Assembly (NCBI RefSeq): GCF_031877795.1
Contig: NC_133954.1
Location: forward strand, 7,593,256-7,657,255
From: Strix aluco
Lineage: Eukaryota; Chordata; Aves; Strigiformes; Strigidae
DNA length: 64,000 nt
Direction: 5' to 3'
Shown: positions 46,401-64,000 of the stretch, in pieces
Position numbering within the stretch: the first letter of the stretch is position 1
Layout: the number at the start of each line of letters is the position of its first letter
The notes under the pieces: model-generated
What the model was told of the DNA's origin: nothing
Databases searched by the model: none
What the model saw: only the letters and a program-made list of their open reading frames with translations
Translations under genes and position numbers: made by a program

Positions 46401-49400
46401 CAAGAAGGACTCACTGGAGTCTTTCACCTGGTAATTACCTTTAGTGTTAAACCACTTCTCTAATGTGTGTGTAGAGATACTTAATTGTTTCAGTTTACCT
46501 GGAAGGAAAAGTCATCTTATAGAAAACTGCTTATTGTTGATAAATACCTTATGTCGAAATTGGTTCCTCATCCCAAATGTTCTGTAATTATTCTGGAGCC
46601 AGGCAAGTAGAACAGCAGTGTGGCCGCAGAGTCGCGACACCGTGATCCTCACATGGAGCTTCAGCGTGTCTCGCAGTGATGGGCTGTGCTCAAAATCCCT
46701 GGTCAGAGGAAGACCAAGTAGTTTATTGTGGCTTGAGGTTTAATTCACACCCCAGTTTTGTTCGGGTATATGGGGAGATGTATGGAGGGCCATAGTGTCG
46801 TGGTTTCAGAGAATTCAAAAGTTCTTGTGAGCTAAGTTACTTCTATGTCTTTTCTTTATCCCTCTAATGCTTCTTAAATAGAAGTTGCTTTATTTCTCAC
46901 TCTGCATAAGGATTTTAAGAGACTGGAATACTTCTGTTTTGCAAGTAGTTTGAGTAAAAAGGTGTTAGTTAAAAACTAAAATCACTGAAACTAGCTACAG
47001 TTCTAACAACAAAAATACCTAATTTCACATCCCACTCTTGTGTTTTATTTACTCGTTGTGCTTTCTTCTGGTCAAACCTTTTCATTAGGCTTAGCATCTT
47101 GTTGCTCAATGTGCAGACAGATTGGTGAGAAGGTGAGATTAAGAAACTTCATCCTTTCCCTCTTCTCAGGAGTTTGTGTCCCAGTTGTTTGTGCCTGTGC
47201 TATAAAACAGATCGCTGGAATAATGTAGATTAAAAATAGCTGTGAACAGAACAATGTAAGAGCCTGGGTGGAGTTGAGCAGCGCTTCTGTGAACCCCGAG
47301 GGGAAGGAAAAAGCTTGGGTCTCTCCTGCCCATAGACTAAAACCAGCAAAAAGGCATCATTTCCCCAGCCGGCAAGAGGAGGAGGTGTTTCTTGCTGTGT
47401 GTGCTGGAATTTCAGGTTTTATGTGTGTCCCCTCAGCCCCCCCAAGATGTGTGACTGGAGACAGTGAAGCGTTGATGTCCTTGGAGTCAAGACTGAGTGT
47501 TGCCCATGGAAGGGCAGCTAGCCAAGTATTCAAAAGTAGTGTCTGTAATTTTGGCTTAATTTGAATGACAGAGTGGTATAACTGAATTTCTTTGGAGGAA
47601 GTGTGGTAATTTTGAGTTTAATGTAATAAAACCTGCAGCAAGTACCCAAAGTGCATATTGATGTCCCGTTCTTTTTAAGATGTTGATATTTTTCAACATT
47701 TTAAAATCAACACTTTAAAACATTTTTTCCCCTCATTCTACATGCACAGCACAAACTGCAAATGCAAGAAGTTTGTAAAGCAGTTTGATCTGAGAGCACC
47801 TGGTTTTACATTAGTGCTAGCTGTCTGCAGCTCAGATCTTACCGAGTTAGTTGTTTGCCCCTGAGCTTTGCTCTGGGAAATAAATTTCCATCCAGTTAAG
47901 TGTGCGTCTCTGCAGGGTTAAATACTGATTTCTTAGCTCTTGATAGCCAGTATCTCTATTTCAGTGTTTATACGGGCTCACTTGTGCTTTCTTAAAGGAA
48001 ATTAAATCTGAAAAGAAACACCCACCCTTGTTTTATGGTTAGATAATGCCTGTGTACTGGTATTTCCAGGTACTTTCTGAAGGTGTGTAGAACTCAAAAT
48101 CTGAGTACGTGGTCGTAAACTGGAGTGGAGGCTGATGCGAGTCTTGCCTGGGAGAGGTCTGGTCTGCAGCTGGAGCCTGCGCTCAAATCCAGACCTGCCC
48201 TGCAACTGTGCTTAAAGACTCCAAATTATGTTGGTAGCAGTTTGGGGGGGGGGTTGTGTGTGTGTATGTTGATGTGCTTATTATGAACATTCTCCTGTTG
48301 TTTTGAGGTGTGGGATTTTTAGGTGTATATTCTCTGTGCTTTCCACCATTTCCTTTCAACAACTAATGACTCGGCCTTCCTCAAGAGCGTGAGCCTCTCT
48401 GTGCTTTACCTTTCTCCCCAATGAACCTGGCTGATAAATACAATATATATTGTATATATATTTTTTTGTATATAAAGCAATTCGCATTGCAAGATAATTT
48501 TATGTCTCTTTCTCCTTTCGAGGACAAAACTAACAGCAGTGGAATTCTTGTGGTTCACTGGTGGTTCTGTGCAGTAAGAGGAAGGCAGATAAATACTACG
48601 TGTGGAACACAAAGTGTTTAGCAGAAGGCTAAACTGTAAGGCATGTGATGCTTTTATACCTGCCAAAGTTAGAATCCTAGTTTTTGAGCTCATCTTTGAA
48701 GACGTTTTGTGTATCTGCCTTAGGGATCAGGACTCAAAAGTCAGAGATGGGTTGATTATTCTATTTTGTTTTAAAAGCTCCCTTCTGGTAACTGGGTGCC
48801 TGTTTTATCAGTTGTGCCTCTGTAGTGGTTCAGGTGTGCTGCAGTGGTTTTAACCCCATACGTTCTCTGCAGATGACAATTTGACTTGGCACTTAGAAGT
48901 TGGGAACTTCACTAGCATATAAAGGCAATGAGAATTCCCCTCAGGCCAAAAGGATTCAGTTTGAAGTAGAGAAATCGTTACCAACACCTTCCCTAATAGT
49001 AAGGCTTCAGGAGAAGGTTTAAACTATAGGGAATTACTCTGTTGATGTTACCAGAGTCACTTTGAACCTCGGGTTTTGTTTTGCTGTTGAGTTTGGGTTG
49101 CGTGTTGCTACCTGTAGCTTTTTCAGTTCAAGAACTTAATTTGTCAAATCTAATCTCTGATAGTCTTGAGACTCTCAAAATTAAAATAGGGAGTAAGTAG
49201 TGAGTTGAAATGGTGGCCTCAGGGTAAAGTAGTAAATCCCAAGTCAAGTAGGGAGTCTCCTGTTTGAGTCTTGGACTCCTTAAAGGAAATTATATGCTAG
49301 GCTTATTCCTATAAGGAGCTGCATATTGAAAAAATGAGTGGAGGTGGTATATAAAAAACATATGGTAACACTTTAAAACATTTAAATGTAACATATTTTG

Positions 49401-49531
49401 AAGGTGCTAGGGAGGAGGAGAAAGCATGATGGCTTTAACTTGTGTCCTATGAGATTTAACAGCACTCCTGAAGGTGTTGGGGTTTTTTTTGTTCTTAGTT
49501 TCATTTTTTTTCTCTTTTTGGGGACTGACAG
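37479..49531 (+). other. SPOP 5' intron, about 12 kb
   Basis: AT-rich intron between the candidate 5'UTR exon and the start-codon exon. No young CR1 and no recognised gene. It holds scattered homopolymers, an 18-base AT palindrome (48438-48455) and a G-run/TG tract near 48243-48268. Confidence 0.65.
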
Positions 49532-49596
49532 GCTCAAAATCAATTATAAATTTCTTCTGCCGAGTTGTGAAATTCTGTTTAATCTTCAAACTGGCG

Positions 49597-61830
<12,234 letters not shown>

Positions 61831-62940
61831 AGCCCTGTCTGTCACACCACCCCATGTTTTTTTGGAAGCAGCATCAACTGTTGCTGCTGTAACCTTGACC
61901 ACCAGGTAGATGACGAAATCTGTGGAGCTTTTACTCTGTTGTTGGGGGGAAGAGACTGCTTCGTGACACCCAGACTTTTTAAAACAGCACCAAGTAACTT
62001 GGGGAGAGGGGGGAGGGTGGGCCTGGGGCTCTGGGGCTGTTCAACCTAACGAATCCCTGTTGCTGCATCGTCTGTGTGTTCCCTTCGACTTGGCTGAGTC
62101 AATTAAGTACAGAGTTTGGTTTAGGCACCGACCCAAGTCGGAATAACCCAGCAGTGGTACTGGGGAAAACAACGTCTCTGCGTCTGGCAGCACAGAACAA
62201 ATCGTCAGATGCCTGGAGCAAGAGGACTTTTTAGCTTTGAAGAGCGTTGGAAGGTTAAAAAGAATTTCCAGTGAGGTTCTGGAAAGGAAGCACCTGATGA
62301 GAGCTCCAGTAGTATTTATATAAAAAAAAAAAAAGAGAATTTAAGTCCTTCCAGCTGAGCTAAAAACTGGACGTTTGTGTAACTCCTTATTGCCATCCAG
62401 CAACAAGAAGATCAGTTTCTCTGTTAGTAGCACTTGTATGTTAATTGCAAAAAAAAAAAAAAAAAAAAAAATAAATAAAAAACCCACCTTTTATAAAATG
62501 ACAGATTGAAGTGAAAGGGGACAGTGAAAGGCTGTGTGTTCTGGAGGGTGTGAATAGACTGAAGGCAGCCTTTGGCAAGTCTGTATTGGTTTTGAAAGGT
62601 CTAGAAAATCCTTGATCTGGAGTGTGCTGTCTGACAAGAACAACGATTACTGTTTTTAGATATTGTGGGAAATGTTTTTGGCATTTTTCCTTGCTTTATT
62701 TCCCTCCTCCCCCTTTTTTAAAAAAAAAAAAATTTATTGTTCATGAACGCTGCGTTAAAAGTCCCTGTTCTGAGTTGCTAAATGATTCTTAACAACTGTT
62801 TGTACCTGACTTGCCGACTGTATAGGAGCCAGTCCTGTTCCTTTCTATTAGTCACTCTTCTTACAGGGAAGAAGTTTCAAAATAGCTGGTAACTTTTTTT
62901 TCTTTTTGAAAATATAAATAATTACTATTTTGTACTGTGT
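61831..62940 (+). other. SPOP: SPOP 3'UTR (inferred extent)
   Basis: AT-rich with A-runs. AATAAA occurs twice at 62470-62479 directly after a 20-odd-base A-run. A further AATATA at 62911, followed by TG/T-rich sequence, could be the distal end. The true end cannot be fixed from sequence. Confidence 0.5.
62470..62479 (+). terminator. SPOP: Candidate SPOP poly(A) signals
   Basis: Two overlapping AATAAA hexamers, about 640 bases after the stop. Their position after an A-run makes internal priming of cDNA a risk here. Confidence 0.4.
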
Positions 62941-64000
62941 GGTATCCGTTGTCTTTTTTTGTTTCATTTTTAAGACTTCCCAGTTTAAAACCAGCTCCCA
63001 AAAGGCTCACTTGCAGTCTGCTGCCATGTACTGGTAGTGACATGCTGTTCCTGGAACTGGAATGGGATTTATTAAGGAATGTTGCACACACAATTGCAAT
63101 GCAAACCTGTCTTATTTCTCATAGCAGGTATTCCCAAAATACTAGAGAGCCTTGGTTTTTATAATAGCTGTGTGAAGCTGACCCAGGGTCCTTCCTTTCA
63201 CCTGTACCCGTTCAGATGTGGGAAGGGAGAACCGTATAAGCCACCATCTGTTTTATAACATTAAGGTGCAACGCGGGATGTCTGGGTAGGATAGACACCA
63301 TCCATTTCTGTCATCATTAGCCCCAAATCTCCAGGGAGGTTAGATTGAAATACGCAGTGCCGGGGCAGTGGCAAATTGCTCTGACCTTAAGATGGTCAGG
63401 TAGGGCATGTAATGGATTACAGAGAATAACTCTGTTTTGTCTAGAAAATAGATGAGGTATCTGCTGTCTCTGATTTTTCATTCTGTTATCATACTTTCTC
63501 TCCCAGCCTCTTGTCCCTTGTGTGAAGGAGAATTCCGTTCATACACTCGTGTGTTTAATCTAGCTGCTGTCTATTTTTATCAAACGATGACTCATGAGAG
63601 GGTCCCGGCCCCTTTTTGTGTTCCCCCACCAAGGCTCTCATCATGAACACACAACAGTCAGTATAGTAAAGCCTTCCTTTTACCTGGTTCACAAATTCCC
63701 ACATTACAGCTATTGCTTGAACGCCACTAATTCCTTTTATATTGGATTTAACGTGCGTTTCCTTGTAGGTAAGCAAAGCATTTAGTCATAACGAGATTCT
63801 CCCCACTACCCTGTCAGAACTCAAACCCAGCATTTCGAGCTTATAATTGCGTACAGACACGAAAAGTTCAGTGCCAGGTAATTGCAGAAGTTGTCTGTGT
63901 GGCACAGAGATGTCTAATTACGCTGCAGGAACTGCATTGTTTACTGAAATACTCCAACCTGAAGGAGACCTTTTATCCTTGTCACGTTAGAGTGACCAAC
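62941..64000. other. Downstream flank of SPOP
   Basis: No gene is recognised. In mammals NXPH3 lies on this side of SPOP (recalled), but no exon of it is seen before the window ends. Confidence 0.6.

Noticed and set aside
48438-48455. Perfect 18-base AT palindrome ATACAATATATATTGTAT
   Set aside because: Within TA-rich microsatellite-like DNA where such palindromes arise easily.

Overview
This is a vertebrate nuclear window and almost certainly a bird. It has three multi-exon genes with canonical GT-AG introns, two CpG islands, and eight pieces of CR1 LINE carrying the bird-type 3' end (two TGATTCTGTG-like octamers). A few degraded MIR/CORE-SINE-like relics are also present. All three genes lie on the + strand in the order FAM117A, SLC35B1, SPOP. 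This is the same neighbourhood as human 17q21.33 (recalled, not searched). I cannot name the species.

Layout. 1-5438: FAM117A intron or upstream DNA with one CR1; the first exon is not in view. 5439-12636: the last seven coding exons of FAM117A, followed by a 1.4 kb 3'UTR with a GGAT microsatellite and a poly(A) signal at 14059. 14140-15150: CpG-island promoter of SLC35B1. 14680-20504: nine coding exons encoding a complete 324-residue ER nucleotide transporter, with four CR1 insertions in its introns. 20805-33055: about 12 kb of AT-rich intergenic DNA with no recognisable gene. 33056-33642: a CR1 just ahead of the SPOP CpG island (33780-34960), which holds five perfect GCGCATGCGC (NRF1-type) palindromes. 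37409-37478 and 49532-49596: inferred SPOP 5'UTR exons. 49597-61830: nine coding exons encoding a complete 374-residue SPOP. 61831 onward: SPOP 3'UTR, then about 1 kb with nothing recognised.

Functionally the genes are independent neighbours, not an operon. SLC35B1 imports ATP (historically described as UDP-galactose) into the ER. SPOP is the substrate adaptor of a cullin-3 ubiquitin ligase. FAM117A is a poorly characterised Ser/Pro-rich protein. Exon borders were placed by matching reading frame, splice phase and recalled human protein sequence. The summed coding lengths are exact multiples of three for both complete genes.

The observations most worth checking are: inverted CR1 arms closely flanking SLC35B1 exons 3-6 (447 nt, divisible by three, stop-free across a back-splice junction); a CR1 inserted 2-8 bases inside the SLC35B1 exon 7 splice donor region with a 4-7 bp target duplication; a SPOP exon that begins with a perfect 5' splice-site motif (recursive-splice geometry); a near-perfect 28-bp-arm hairpin and an ERSE-like element in the SLC35B1 promoter; and an unexplained intronic element in SPOP around 58080-58400.
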